Below are positions 16,998 to 28,006 of a stretch of DNA of 64,000 nucleotides, one piece after another. The notes under the pieces were generated by a model that worked only from the letters and a program-made list of their open reading frames with translations, did no database searches and had not been told where the DNA came from. Origin of the DNA: Rhizobium sp. BK316 (GTDB lineage: Bacteria > Pseudomonadota > Alphaproteobacteria > Rhizobiales > Rhizobiaceae). How positions within the stretch are numbered: the stretch's first letter is position 1; the number at the start of each line of letters is the position of its first letter. The stretch spans positions 806,001-870,000 of the forward strand of contig NZ_JACHZR010000003.1 in the NCBI RefSeq assembly GCF_014193695.1. The letters are read 5' to 3'. A program made the translations under genes and the position numbers.

Positions 16998-17771
16998 TCA
17001 CAATTTCCCATCTTCAAGAACTCCCCTAAGGCATCTTTCAAGCTGATCTTTTTTACCGATGAGAGATCGACACTCATGAATAGCATATGCTGCCGCCATT
17101 TCGGCATTGCGTCTGAAGCCGGGAACGTCCCCGGCGCGATGTGTTGCTGCAACCCCGCCGAAAGGTCCCTCAATTCCGATCGACTGCAGCAGAACTGTGT
17201 ACAGGCAGCCTACCGGATTAATATCGCGGTCGACCACTACGTTAATAGCCGGGTATCCTTTTCGGCGCTCATGATAGCATTCCAATGTGTCCGGTTTGCT
17301 TCGAAGCGTGTCTATATCGTGCACTGCTATCAGGCCCAATTTTGCCAGCTTGAGCGCATCACGATCAACGAACACTTCGAAGGTCTGGGTGTTTGAGGGC
17401 CGGTTCTGATCACCGAAAGGGGCATATGGCGCTCCAGCTGAATAATCTATCGATTGGCTGGCATTGAAATTGAGACGCACGTCTGCGTAAGCCATCAGCC
17501 CAAAAAACACGCGCAAAAACTCGAGCTGCAAAGCTTGAATATCGCCCCTCTCCATACCCTTCGCATTGATGACGATGTTCATCTCGATTGTTTTGTCGAT
17601 GTCGAGAATCGGCGCTGTCGATTTCGACACTGCAAATGCGACTATTTCCTCCAAAGACAGGGATGAGCGAATCGACTGTAGCTTTACAGTGTCGACCGCG
17701 AGCGTCGGCGTTCCAATCAGCGCTGCGACCAATCCCGCAGCCACACTCCATGGCACTCTCTTAAATGACAT
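16998..17771 (-). CDS. Exported hypothetical protein, possibly DUF2927-related
   Basis: Protein of 257 aa with a Sec signal peptide (residues about 1-26, AAGLVAALIGTPTLA). The ATG at 17771 follows GGGGAG. The late stretch INVVVDRDINPVGCLYTVLLQSIGIEG resembles the DUF2927 pattern in which a Cys precedes an LLQ-helix, but this is a weak family call. Base composition is less GC-rich than in the neighbours, suggesting acquisition. Stands alone between the stress gene and the iron importer. Function unknown. Confidence 0.65.
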   Translation of the reverse strand: MSFKRVPWSVAAGLVAALIGTPTLAVDTVKLQSIRSSLSLEEIVAFAVSKSTAPILDIDKTIEMNIVINAKGMERGDIQALQLEFLRVFFGLMAYADVRLNFNASQSIDYSAGAPYAPFGDQNRPSNTQTFEVFVDRDALKLAKLGLIAVHDIDTLRSKPDTLECYHERRKGYPAINVVVDRDINPVGCLYTVLLQSIGIEGPFGGVAATHRAGDVPGFRRNAEMAAAYAIHECRSLIGKKDQLERCLRGVLEDGKL

Positions 17772-17953
17772 AAGCTCCCCAAACGAATTGCGCACCGGCG
17801 GCCTTCATAAGCTAATCAGTCGCTTGAATGCCCGAGCCTGGTGCGACTTGAATGAAAGAGTGGCTGCCAGTTTTAGTCTAGTTGAAAGCTTCAATCACAA
17901 TTAAATTCGAACAAAACTATATTTTTCGCTCACTTCAGGGTCTTGGGAACACC

Positions 17954-18706
17954 TTAATGCGCCGTGCCATCGACGATGACGTGGTCATGATCCCTGGAGC
18001 ATTTCTCGATGCGGGCGTGGATCTTGTAGACCTCGCGCAGCATATCGACGGTGACCACATCGCGCGGCTCGCCGCAGGCGCGCATGCGGCCGTTCTGGAT
18101 GATCAGCACCTTGTCTGCGAAGCGCAGCGCCTGGTTCAGATCATGGATGGCGATCAGCACGATCATGCCGCGCTTGCGGGCCTGACGCTGCATGAAATCC
18201 AAGACTTCCACCTGGCGGTGAAGATCGAGGGCGCTGGTCGGCTCGTCCATCAGCATGATCTCCGGCTCGCGCACCAGTGCCTGGGCGATGGAGACGAGCT
18301 GGCGCTGGCCGCCGGAGAGAGCGCCGAGATCGCGGAAGGCGATCGCCTCGATGTTCAGCGCCTTCATGATGTCGTCGATCAGTCTGAGATCCTGATCGCT
18401 GACGGCCCAGGACTGGCCCTGCTTCCGGGCGAGCAGGATCGATTCATAGACCGTCAGCACCGCGTTGGCTGAGGTATCCTGCGGCATGTAGCTGATGGCA
18501 TTCTTCGTCTTCGCGCCTTCGACCAGCACGTTTCCCGGGCCTTTCAGGAGGCCGGTGATGCGCTTGAAGAGCGTGGATTTGCCGGCGGCATTGGGACCGA
18601 TGACGGCGACGAGTTCGCCAGCCGTCATTTTCGGCGTCGTCACGTTTTCCACGAAAAGCTTGCGGCCGTGATAGGCGCCGACCGACTGCAGCTGAAGCGC
18701 TACCAT
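17954..18706 (-). CDS. Iron/siderophore ABC transporter ATP-binding protein
   Basis: FepC/FecE-like ATPase, 250 aa: Walker A GPNAAGKST, ABC signature LSGGQRQL, Walker B IMLMDEP, and the switch His in IAIHDLN. It powers the permease encoded immediately upstream (the genes overlap by seven bases). A His/Asp-rich C-terminus (CSRDHDHVIVDGTAH) is unusual and might bind metal (inference). Third gene of the solute-binding protein / permease / ATPase operon. Confidence 0.92.
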   Translation of the reverse strand: MVALQLQSVGAYHGRKLFVENVTTPKMTAGELVAVIGPNAAGKSTLFKRITGLLKGPGNVLVEGAKTKNAISYMPQDTSANAVLTVYESILLARKQGQSWAVSDQDLRLIDDIMKALNIEAIAFRDLGALSGGQRQLVSIAQALVREPEIMLMDEPTSALDLHRQVEVLDFMQRQARKRGMIVLIAIHDLNQALRFADKVLIIQNGRMRACGEPRDVVTVDMLREVYKIHARIEKCSRDHDHVIVDGTAH

Positions 18707-19770
18707 GAGCGGCTCCTGTTCGAGAGGATGAGCGAGAAGAAGAAGGGTACGCCGACGAGCGCCGTGATGATGCCGATCGGGAAGACGACGCCCGGAATGA
18801 TCGACTTGGAGACGATCGAGGTAACCGACAGCAGCAGCGCGCCCGAGAGGACCGAGCCCGGCAGGAAGAAGCGCTGGTCTTCGCCGAGGATCATACGGGC
18901 GATATGCGGGCCGACGAGGCCGACGAAGCCGATCGTGCCGACGAAGCTGACGGGAACGGCCGCCAGCAGCGAGATGACCAGCATCGTCTCCAGACGGATG
19001 CGGCGCACATTGACGCCGAAGCTTGCCGCCTTGTCCTCGCCGAGGCGGATGGCCGTCAGCGCCCAGGCATGGCGGGCAAAGAGCGGAAGTGCAAAGAGCA
19101 GCACGGCAAGCGTGATCCAGATCTTCGGCCAGGTGGCCTTGGTGAGGCTGCCCATGGTCCAGAAGACGACGGCCGAGAGCGCCTGTTCGGAGGCGAGATA
19201 TTGCAGGAAGGCGAGAGCCGCGTTGAAGGTGAAGACGAGTGCGATGCCGAGCAGCACGACTGTTTGCACCGAGACGCCGCGCGCCTGCGAGATGAAATGG
19301 ATGAAGAGGGTTGCGACCAGCGCCATGATGAAGGCATTGACCGGCACGAGCAGGCCTGCCGCAACCGGCAGGATCGGCACGCTGGTAACGATGGCGAGAG
19401 CTGCGCCGAAGCTTGCGGCGGCCGAAATGCCTAGGGTGAAGGGGCTTGCGAGCGGATTGGCAAGGATCGTCTGCATCTGGGCGCCGGCGACCGAGAGCGA
19501 GGCGCCGACGACGATCGCCATGATGGCGACCGGCATGCGGATATCCCAGACGACGGCGCGGATCTGCGCCGAGACGGAGTCGGGATCGAGGAGGGCGGCC
19601 ACGACCTCATCAAGGCCATAACGGGCCGGCCCCCAGGCGAGATCGATGGCGAAGGACAGGCAGAGCGCTGCCGTCATGGCAAAGAGGATCATCAGCTTGC
19701 GGCGGGCGAGGGCGCGATAACGCGCCCTGCCTGCTTCGGCTTCGATCGGCATGGCGGCGATCTCTGCCAT
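18700..19770 (-). CDS. FecCD-family ABC transporter permease
   Basis: FecCD permease of 356 aa with about nine to ten membrane helices. Family signatures GAQMQTILANPLASPFTLGIS and GFVGLVGPHIAR are both present, the latter contacting the ATPase. Probably works as a homodimer, as only one permease gene is present. Six-base gap after the binding-protein gene. Substrates of this family are ferric siderophores, haem or cobalamin. An IRO-type operator upstream of the operon favours iron. Confidence 0.92.
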   Translation of the reverse strand: MAEIAAMPIEAEAGRARYRALARRKLMILFAMTAALCLSFAIDLAWGPARYGLDEVVAALLDPDSVSAQIRAVVWDIRMPVAIMAIVVGASLSVAGAQMQTILANPLASPFTLGISAAASFGAALAIVTSVPILPVAAGLLVPVNAFIMALVATLFIHFISQARGVSVQTVVLLGIALVFTFNAALAFLQYLASEQALSAVVFWTMGSLTKATWPKIWITLAVLLFALPLFARHAWALTAIRLGEDKAASFGVNVRRIRLETMLVISLLAAVPVSFVGTIGFVGLVGPHIARMILGEDQRFFLPGSVLSGALLLSVTSIVSKSIIPGVVFPIGIITALVGVPFFFSLILSNRSRSW

Positions 19771-19775
19771 GGCGC

Positions 19776-20912
19776 TTACTTTCCGGCCTTGGCGTCGACC
19801 CAGTAACCGGGCTGATAGGCGACGGGCAGGAATTTCTCATGGAATTCCTTGAAGGTCGCATCCGGATCGAGATCGGCAAAGAGGTCCGGGTGGAACCACT
19901 TGGCCAACTGCTGCACGGCGACGAACTGGTAGGGGCTCGTGTAGAACTGGTGCCAGATCGCGTGGACATTGCCATCGGCAACCGCCTTGGAGCCGGTAAA
20001 GGCGGGGTTCTGCATCAGCGCATCCAGCGCCTTGCGGCTGTCGTCGATCGTGCCGGCAGCGGCCGGGCCGACATTGACGAAATCCTTGGCGTCCTTGGTC
20101 TGGCTCCAGTTCGAGCCTGTCACGACGACGACGTCAGGATTGGAGGCGACGACCTGCTCGGCATTGATCGAGCCGGTATAGCCGGGCAGGAAATCGGAGC
20201 CGAGATTGTGGCCACCGGCCCAATCCACCATCAGGCCGAAATTGTCGGGGCCAAAGGTGCCGCAGCACTCGACGAGGCCGGCGGCGCGATACATGAAGAC
20301 GTTTGGCTTCTTGGGGTTGGCTTCCTTCAGCTTGTCGGTGACGCGCGCCATCTGCTGCTTCCAGTAGGCGGCGAGAGCTTCGGCGCGGTCTTCATGGCCG
20401 AAAAGCTTGCCGAGTATCTCTAGGCTCGGCTCGGTATTGGCGAGGATGTGTTCGCGGAAATCGATATAGACGATCTTCACGCCGATCTTGCTGAGCATAT
20501 CCTCGAGCTTCACCTCGTCGGCGGCCTTCTTGTTGCCGATCGGCAGCAGCATGAGATCAGGGTGAAGCGCCACGACCGTCTCGGTCTGCAGCGTGCCGTC
20601 CGTCAGGTTGCCGAGGAAGGGCAGGTCCTTGCCCTTGGGGAATTTCTCGACATAGGCGTTGAAGCCATCCTTGTCCGTCGTCCAGAGATCGTTGCGCCAG
20701 CCGACGATCTTGGCGAAGGGATCGTCCCTCTCGATCGGGGCGACGGCATAGAGCATCCGGCCTTCGCCGAGAATGACACGCTCGACCGGCTTGTCGAATG
20801 TGACCTCGCGGCCGGCCACATCCTTGATGGTGAAAGGGTCGGCAAAGACCGAGAACGGCAACAGCGCCGCAACTGCAACTGCTGATAGTGCAAGCAATTT
20901 CATAAAATTCAT
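19776..20912 (-). CDS. Periplasmic iron-complex binding protein of ABC importer
   Basis: Cluster-A solute-binding protein, 378 aa. Signal peptide MNFMKLLALSAVAVAALL; mature part begins DPFTIKDVAGREVTFDKPVERVIL, the typical start of FepB/BtuF-type proteins, and continues with two lobes joined by a long helix. ATG at 20912 chosen for GGGGAGAG seven bases upstream. First gene of the importer operon. The IRO-like box at 20959-20975, 47 bases before the ATG, predicts repression by RirA when iron is plentiful. Divergent from the methyltransferase at 21024. Confidence 0.9.
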   Translation of the reverse strand: MNFMKLLALSAVAVAALLPFSVFADPFTIKDVAGREVTFDKPVERVILGEGRMLYAVAPIERDDPFAKIVGWRNDLWTTDKDGFNAYVEKFPKGKDLPFLGNLTDGTLQTETVVALHPDLMLLPIGNKKAADEVKLEDMLSKIGVKIVYIDFREHILANTEPSLEILGKLFGHEDRAEALAAYWKQQMARVTDKLKEANPKKPNVFMYRAAGLVECCGTFGPDNFGLMVDWAGGHNLGSDFLPGYTGSINAEQVVASNPDVVVVTGSNWSQTKDAKDFVNVGPAAAGTIDDSRKALDALMQNPAFTGSKAVADGNVHAIWHQFYTSPYQFVAVQQLAKWFHPDLFADLDPDATFKEFHEKFLPVAYQPGYWVDAKAGK

Positions 20913-20958
20913 CTGGAAACTCTCCCCGTACTCGGCTATTTCCTGAGGCATAGAAAAA

Positions 20959-20975
20959 TTGACTTTTGGAATCAA
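20959..20975. promoter_or_regulatory. Iron-responsive operator (RirA/IRO-box type)
   Basis: TTGACTTTTGGAATCAA, a TGA-N9-TCA dyad with extended TTGA/TCAA ends, matching the IRO consensus bound by RirA in rhizobia. Located in the 111-base region between the importer operon and the divergent methyltransferase, so it could control both. Confidence 0.65.
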
Positions 20976-21023
20976 GTTTTATGTTTTAGAGCTTTTCCAA
21001 AGTACGTTCGGCGCTGGGTGAAG

Positions 21024-21815
21024 ATGATGAATACGATGAACACGAATTACTCCATTCGCGATGAAATCCGGGACTTCTGGTCGGAACGCGCAGCGACGTT
21101 CGACGAGAGTGTCGGCCACGAAATCTTTTCCGAAGCCGAGCGAAAAGGCTGGCAGCGGCTGATCCGCAAGCATCTCGGCGAGGGGCAGGGGCGGGCGGCG
21201 CTCGACCTGGCCTGCGGCACGGCGGTCATTTCCCATCTCATGCATGGGGCAGGCTTCAAGGTGACCGGGCTCGACTGGTCGGATGCGATGCTGGCGCAGG
21301 CGCGCGCCAAGGCGAAGAAGCGCGGCACCGATATCCGCTTCATCTCGGGCGACGCGGAAAACACCATGGAGGCCAAGGGCAGCTATGACGTGATCACCAA
21401 CCGGCACCTCGTCTGGACGCTGGTCGATCCGCCCTCGGCCTTCCGCGAATGGTTTTCCGTGCTGAAGCCTGGCGGCAAGGTGCTGATCGTCGACGGCAAC
21501 ATGGGCAAGGAGACCTGGGTGAAAGGGCTGCAGAAGCTCTGGACGAAGCTGACCGGCAAGGCGCCAGCGAGCCACATGAAGCCCGAGATGATGGCCCGCC
21601 ATCAGGCCATCCGCTCGCGCGTCTATTTCCCCGACAAGATGCCGGCCGAGGCGATCGTCGAATTGCTGCGCCAGGCAGGCTTCGACAATATCGTCGTTGA
21701 CCGCAAGCTTTCGGATATCCACTGGGCGCAGGCGCGCAAGATGCCCTTCCTGCGCGGACTGGAGCGCATGGTGCAGGACCGTTTCGCGATCTGTGCGACG
21801 AAGCCGCTGGCTTAG
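21024..21815 (+). CDS. SAM-dependent methyltransferase linked to iron importer
   Basis: Class I methyltransferase, about 263 aa. SAM motif I is ALDLACGTAVISHL; later motifs are VTGLDWSDAM, FISGDAENT and the family stretch NRHLVWTLVDP then LKPGGKVLIVD. It is a paralogue of the gene at 61433, sharing EEIRDYW/DEIRDFW at the start, DAENT and RHLVWTL. Both lie beside FecCD-type ABC importers. The start is uncertain among ATGs at 21024, 21027 and 21036. Divergent from the binding-protein gene across the IRO box, so possibly iron-regulated. The substrate may be a metallophore or small metal-related molecule (inference). Confidence 0.85.
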   Translation: MMNTMNTNYSIRDEIRDFWSERAATFDESVGHEIFSEAERKGWQRLIRKHLGEGQGRAALDLACGTAVISHLMHGAGFKVTGLDWSDAMLAQARAKAKKRGTDIRFISGDAENTMEAKGSYDVITNRHLVWTLVDPPSAFREWFSVLKPGGKVLIVDGNMGKETWVKGLQKLWTKLTGKAPASHMKPEMMARHQAIRSRVYFPDKMPAEAIVELLRQAGFDNIVVDRKLSDIHWAQARKMPFLRGLERMVQDRFAICATKPLA

Positions 21816-21936
21816 GTTTTTGCGGGGCTTTCGGCCCGTTGCAATTTTATCTTAAGGGACATAGTGCAGCAGGAGATGGCCGACTGCTGGCGGAAGACGC
21901 TGGCGATGTCGATATGCCCTGCGTGCAAGGAAAGTG

Positions 21937-21950
21937 TGCGTGAACACGCA
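21937..21950. promoter_or_regulatory. Palindrome upstream of a putative winged-helix gene
   Basis: TGCGTG-AA-CACGCA, a perfect 6-bp dyad about 100 bases before the GTG at 22052. It may be an operator, perhaps for the downstream protein itself. No other evidence. Confidence 0.3.
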
Positions 21951-22051
21951 AGCCTGCGAGCGCGCAAGGGGCGTAGCCAGCGCCACGAGGGCAAGCTGTC
22001 GGTCGCTCAGGCCGTCGCTTGCCCAATTCAACCTTGCCTGGAGAGATCTCC

Positions 22052-22975
22052 GTGACTTCCATATCAACCGCAATGCGCTCCGCCACTGACGCGGCTGACG
22101 TTTTGACCGTCGAAGCCATTGTGGAAAATCGCCTTTATGCGTTCGCCTTGAGGGATGCTGCGCTGAAGCTCATTGCCATGCACGATGCCGCGCCTCGTAT
22201 CGTCCGCTACACCGCAGATATGAAACGATGGTTGCTGACGCAATCAATTCTGGCTTTTCATTTTCAGCGTGTCACGTCGCCGTCTCATCCGGGCCTTACG
22301 GCCGCCAAACTGAACGCCCTCATCGCTGAGAGTGACGTTGCTTCCAAGAACACGGCGTTTGCGCATCTCGCGGAGATGCGCAACTACGGTCTCCTGGTTG
22401 ATACCCATGACAACGGGGACCGGCGCGTTCGCCAGCTCAGAATTTCCGAACCTGCCGAAGCCTTGATCCGCGAATGGTTCGACGAGCATTTGAAATCACT
22501 CGACATGCTCGATCAGGGGACGCGATTCTCACGATCATCTGCCGATCGGCGCCTGCTCTGGTATGCGCAGCCGAGAATGTCCCAGAGCCTCTTTCACGAT
22601 CCAGACTGGACCAGCCCTCCGCAGACGGTGGACGCTTTCGTCCGAACGGCTTCCGGAAGCAACATCCTGCACGACCTGATGTCTCGTTTACCTCCGGAAA
22701 AGGAACTGGAGCCGCGCATGCCTATTGGCCCTTTGCGCATCGGAGAATTCTTCAAGCGCTACGCCATCTCTCGAACCCACGCGCGGCGCCTTTTCGATCG
22801 CGCTCAGTTGCTTGAGGCTTGTGGATGGGACCTCTCCAGTGAGCGCGGTGATTTCTGGCTTGGGGCAGAGCTGATCCGCGACTATCGATATTGGCAGGCG
22901 GTCAAGTTTGCGGCCATCGACGAAGCGTTCGAATGGGCCTGTTGTCATGTACCCGAGCCGATTGGCGAGCAATAG
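22052..22975 (+). CDS. Hypothetical protein with MarR-like winged-helix region
   Basis: Protein of 307 aa, not assigned to a named family. Residues about 55-160 read like a winged-helix regulator (MKRWLLTQSILAFHFQRV, KNTAFAHLAEMRNYGLLVD, DRRVRQLRISEPAEALI, the last resembling a MarR beta-wing). A second helix-turn-helix-like stretch, IGEFFKRYAISRTHARRLF, lies near residue 235. GTG at 22052 chosen because GGAGAG is seven bases upstream. Cytoplasmic. Probably a DNA-binding regulator (inference). Monocistronic, convergent with the ABC exporter. Confidence 0.6.
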   Translation: MTSISTAMRSATDAADVLTVEAIVENRLYAFALRDAALKLIAMHDAAPRIVRYTADMKRWLLTQSILAFHFQRVTSPSHPGLTAAKLNALIAESDVASKNTAFAHLAEMRNYGLLVDTHDNGDRRVRQLRISEPAEALIREWFDEHLKSLDMLDQGTRFSRSSADRRLLWYAQPRMSQSLFHDPDWTSPPQTVDAFVRTASGSNILHDLMSRLPPEKELEPRMPIGPLRIGEFFKRYAISRTHARRLFDRAQLLEACGWDLSSERGDFWLGAELIRDYRYWQAVKFAAIDEAFEWACCHVPEPIGEQ

Positions 22976-23022
22976 GGGATTAAGCTTCCGGTGTGGGCGC
23001 AATTACTGCCCGCTGCCACCCG

Positions 23023-24891
<1,869 letters not shown>

Positions 24892-25115
24892 AATCGACTC
24901 GAGCCTCTTGGGTGCAACATCAGGAAGAGGGCGGGCGTGTAAGGCGACGCGGGCGGCATGGAATCATCTTCCGGCTGCAATCTCAATTAGAAATTTTGGA
25001 AATCTCTGTGATCACAGGGCGAAGCATCAGCTCGACGCCGGGGCTGTTGTTTGAGGAATCACACCAGTCGGTGGCCCCTAACATCGTGATCTTACCATTT
25101 GCAGGACCTGTCGCT

Positions 25116-25589
25116 TCAGCCGCGGCGGGCTGCCTCGATGGCTGCGACATCGATCTTGCGCATGGTCATCATCGCGTCGAAGGCGCGCTTTGCCTCGGCT
25201 CCGCCTGCCTGCATCGCTTCCATCAAGGTGCGCGGGGTGATCTGCCAGGAGATGCCCCATTTATCCTTGCACCAGCCGCACTCGCTTTCCTGGCCGCCAT
25301 TGCCGACGATTGCGTTCCAGTAGCGGTCGGTCTCTTCCTGGTTTTCCGTCGAGATCTGAAACGAGAAAGCCTCGCTGTGCTTGATCGAGGGGCCGCCGTT
25401 CAGCCCGATGCAGGGGATGCCGGCAACCGTGAACTCCACCACCAGCACGTCGCCCTGCTGGCCAGCGGGATAATCGCCGGGGGCACGGTGGACGGCGCCG
25501 ACTTTGCTGTCCGGAAAGATCCCGGCGTAAAAGCGGGCGGCCTCTTCGGCGTGCTTGTCATACCAGACGCAGATCGTGTTCTTGTGCAT
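25116..25589 (-). CDS. PhnB-like VOC protein (3-demethylubiquinone methyltransferase fold)
   Basis: Protein of 157 aa of the PhnB/3-dmu-9_3-mt VOC family: WYDKHAEEAARFYAGIFPDSKV at the start, FTVAGIPCIGLNGGP in the middle, and the family end CGWCKDKWGISWQITPR. Despite the family name most members are not proven methyltransferases. The ATG at 25589 follows AAAGGACC; a longer open frame running upstream crosses other genes and is not real. Monocistronic. Confidence 0.85.
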   Translation of the reverse strand: MHKNTICVWYDKHAEEAARFYAGIFPDSKVGAVHRAPGDYPAGQQGDVLVVEFTVAGIPCIGLNGGPSIKHSEAFSFQISTENQEETDRYWNAIVGNGGQESECGWCKDKWGISWQITPRTLMEAMQAGGAEAKRAFDAMMTMRKIDVAAIEAARRG

Positions 25590-25684
25590 CGCGTGGTCCT
25601 TTGGTGTTCTTCCCCTGATGGCAGTGACATAAGGGACAAAGCGGTTTTCTCCAGTCCAAGCGCGCATTTTAGAAATTGTGGCTG

Positions 25685-25894
25685 CTATCCCCAGAACCAC
25701 GATTTGTTGACCTCCGTCCGCGCCTCCGCCGGGCTGATGCCGATATCGCGGAGCTGATCGTCGGACAGGTCGGAGAGCACCAGCCGCTCGCGGCGCTTGC
25801 TGAGATAGAGGTTGAGGCTCATCAGGCAGCGCCTGACAATGCCGCCGCTTGGGGCGCGATCCATTGTCGTCGGTATTTCCACATCTGATGTCAT
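25685..25894 (-). CDS. DUF1127 small protein
   Basis: Protein of 69 aa with the DUF1127 signature in its C-terminal half (LSDLSDDQLRDIGISPAEAR), preceded by the basic helix RRCLMSLNLYLSKRRERL. In Agrobacterium and Rhodobacter, related small proteins affect RNA turnover, phosphate handling and stress adaptation. ATG at 25894 follows GAGAG. Divergent from the LysR gene at 25996, with a palindromic operator between. Confidence 0.88.
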   Translation of the reverse strand: MTSDVEIPTTMDRAPSGGIVRRCLMSLNLYLSKRRERLVLSDLSDDQLRDIGISPAEARTEVNKSWFWG

Positions 25895-25958
25895 CGGGCA
25901 TCTCTCGGCTTTGGTCTTGGGTGCCTCGAAAATGGACTGGTACATACGCGTAAGGAAG

Positions 25959-25984
25959 CTTATGGTTTTTATGCAATCCATAAG
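25959..25984. promoter_or_regulatory. Palindromic LysR-type operator
   Basis: CTTATGG (25959-25965), a 12-base spacer, then CCATAAG (25978-25984). It sits just in front of the LysR start at 25996 and between two divergent genes, the usual position for autoregulation. Confidence 0.5.
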
Positions 25985-25995
25985 GAATTCTTCTG

Positions 25996-26868
25996 ATGTT
26001 GAACCTCGACCAGCTCGCCGCTTTCGTCAGCGTCGTCGATCTCGGCAGTTTTACGGCTGCAGCCGATAGGGCGGGGCTAACGCAGCCTGCCGTCAGCCTG
26101 CAGGTGAAGCTGCTGGAACAGCGGATGGGTGTAAGGCTGATCGAGCGTATCGGCCGCCGGGCGCTGCCATCCGCGGCGGGCGTCGAGTTGCTGGCCCATG
26201 CGCGCCGCATTCTCGGCGAATGTCTCGCGGCCGAGGAGGCGATGACGCCCTATAGGGAGGGGGCGGTGGGCCGCGTGCGGATCGGCAGCGGCGGCACGGC
26301 TTCGATCCATCTGCTGCCGCCGGTGATTGCCGCCGTCAAGAAGCGGATGCCGGGCCTGGAGATCGTGGTTCGTGTCGGCAATACCGACGAGATGGTGCGC
26401 GATCTCGAAACCAACGCGCTCGATATCGCCGTCGTGACGCTGCCGGCTTCGGGCCGTTCCATTGAGATCGAGCCCTTTTACGAGGACGAGCTTGTCGCCG
26501 TGGCGCCGAAGGGCAGCACGATGCCGGAGGGTGGACCGACGCCGGAATTCTTCGGGGACAAGGTCATGATGCTCTATGAGGGCGGCAATACGCGCCGCGC
26601 CACCGACGAATGGTTCGAAGCCTCGGGCATGCGCAGCCAGCCGACGATGGAGTTCGGCAGTGTCGAGGCGATCAAGGAACTGGTTGCCGCGGGGCTCGGA
26701 TGGTCGATACTCCCGGGACTTGCCCTGAAGCGCGATCGAGGCCGGTTCGTGACCTCACCCGTTCATCCGCCGCTCGTGCGCCAACTCGGCGTGGTCATCC
26801 GGCGCGACAAACATTTGACGAGGGGACTGCGCGAGGTCATGAAGTGCCTTCGCGCATTCGAGCCTTAA
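25996..26868 (+). CDS. LysR-family transcriptional regulator
   Basis: LysR regulator, 290 aa. DNA-binding helix-turn-helix at about residues 3-60 (LDQLAAFVSVVDLGSFTAAA, QPAVSLQVKLLEQRMGVRL), then an effector domain (VGRVRIGSGGTASIHLLPP), CysB/CbbR-like. Divergent from the DUF1127 gene, with a clear palindrome at its own promoter. Convergent with the epimerase gene, separated by a stem-loop. Target and effector unknown. Confidence 0.87.
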   Translation: MLNLDQLAAFVSVVDLGSFTAAADRAGLTQPAVSLQVKLLEQRMGVRLIERIGRRALPSAAGVELLAHARRILGECLAAEEAMTPYREGAVGRVRIGSGGTASIHLLPPVIAAVKKRMPGLEIVVRVGNTDEMVRDLETNALDIAVVTLPASGRSIEIEPFYEDELVAVAPKGSTMPEGGPTPEFFGDKVMMLYEGGNTRRATDEWFEASGMRSQPTMEFGSVEAIKELVAAGLGWSILPGLALKRDRGRFVTSPVHPPLVRQLGVVIRRDKHLTRGLREVMKCLRAFEP

Positions 26869-26876
26869 TAGAACGT

Positions 26877-26900
26877 CCGGCGCCTGTTGGTGGGCGCCGG
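26877..26900. terminator. Bidirectional stem-loop between convergent genes
   Basis: Perfect CCGGCGCC / GGCGCCGG with an 8-base loop, exactly in the 48-base gap between the convergent LysR and epimerase genes. It lacks a long U-tract on either strand. Confidence 0.5.
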
Positions 26901-26916
26901 GCTTGAAGGAAGGCGG

Positions 26917-27897
26917 TTAACCGAGGGCACTCTGTTCGGCGCAGATGCGGTCGATCAGGGCGTCGAAATCGCCCTTCGGCGGACGGCCCTTCGCGAAACG
27001 CTGCTTCAGATGCATGATCGGCTCTTCGAGGATTTCGTCCAGGCTTTGGGCGCAGGCGAAGTCGCCGGCCACACGCTTGACCTTGGAATTATCGAAAATC
27101 GCCGTCCAGGCCTTGTCGCCGGTCAGCGGGCCGATCCATTCCGGATTGTACTTGACGAGCGTATCCGTCGGCACATGCACGATCCTGGCTTCGACGCCCA
27201 GCAGGCGGGCGATCGCCTGTTGGATATGGTCCCAGATATGGGCGTGATCGTTGGTGATGTGGAAGATGTCGCCGAGTGCCGCCTGCTTGCCGAACAGGCC
27301 GACGAAGGGCACGGCGAAATCCACCGAGCGGGTCAGCGTCCAGGGCGTGTGGCCGTCGCCGGCGACGATGGTCGGCTCGCCGTCCAGCATGCGCCGCGCC
27401 ATGATATCGCTGTCGCCCATCATGATCGGCAGGCCGGTGCGAACCGTGTGGCTGGGGCGAACGATGGTCCAGGCGAGATTGTTGGCCTTCTTCAGCAACT
27501 CCTCGCAGGCGATCTTGGCCTGGCTGTAGGGCCAGTAGGGATTGATTGCCGGCGTCTCCTCGGTGATCACGTAATGGCGCGCCGGCTTTTCATAGACCGA
27601 GGCTGAGGAGATGAAGATGTACTGGCCGCAATGGCCCGAGAAGATCTCGATGTCGCGGGCAATCTGATCGGGCGTGAAGGCGATGAACTGGGCGACGACA
27701 TCGTAATTGGCCTTGGCGAGATCGGCATAGGCAGACGATCCAAGCTCGCCGACGATGGAGGTGACGCCTGCGGGCAGGGGATCGCCTCGCAAGCCTCGGT
27801 TAAAGACGCTGACATGGTGGCCTTGAGCGACGGCGCGCTCGACGCAGGGATAGGAAATCTGGCCGGTGCCGCCGATGAAAAGGATGTTCAGAGCCAT
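26917..27897 (-). CDS. NAD-dependent epimerase/dehydratase family protein
   Basis: Extended short-chain dehydrogenase-like protein, 326 aa. The nucleotide loop is FIGGTGQIS near the N-terminus, with the Ser/Tyr region at ISSASVYEKP and YSQAKIACEE, the latter giving a Y-x3-K (YSQAK). It resembles isoflavone-reductase-like and plastid RNA-binding-type epimerases rather than sugar epimerases. Good ribosome site GGAGATCCCCAC. Substrate unknown; monocistronic. Confidence 0.82.
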   Translation of the reverse strand: MALNILFIGGTGQISYPCVERAVAQGHHVSVFNRGLRGDPLPAGVTSIVGELGSSAYADLAKANYDVVAQFIAFTPDQIARDIEIFSGHCGQYIFISSASVYEKPARHYVITEETPAINPYWPYSQAKIACEELLKKANNLAWTIVRPSHTVRTGLPIMMGDSDIMARRMLDGEPTIVAGDGHTPWTLTRSVDFAVPFVGLFGKQAALGDIFHITNDHAHIWDHIQQAIARLLGVEARIVHVPTDTLVKYNPEWIGPLTGDKAWTAIFDNSKVKRVAGDFACAQSLDEILEEPIMHLKQRFAKGRPPKGDFDALIDRICAEQSALG

Positions 27898-28006
27898 GTG
27901 GGGATCTCCGTGTCGGATGGGGCGGGATTATCGATAATCTTCATAGCGCGAAAGAAATGGGGCGTCTCGTGCAAAATGGCTGGCGTCGACAATCGTACTC
28001 TTGCGT

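Noticed and set aside
25590..26210. Long upstream extension of the PhnB-like gene
   Set aside because: It runs antisense through DUF1127 and LysR sequence; a good ribosome site marks the start at 25589.
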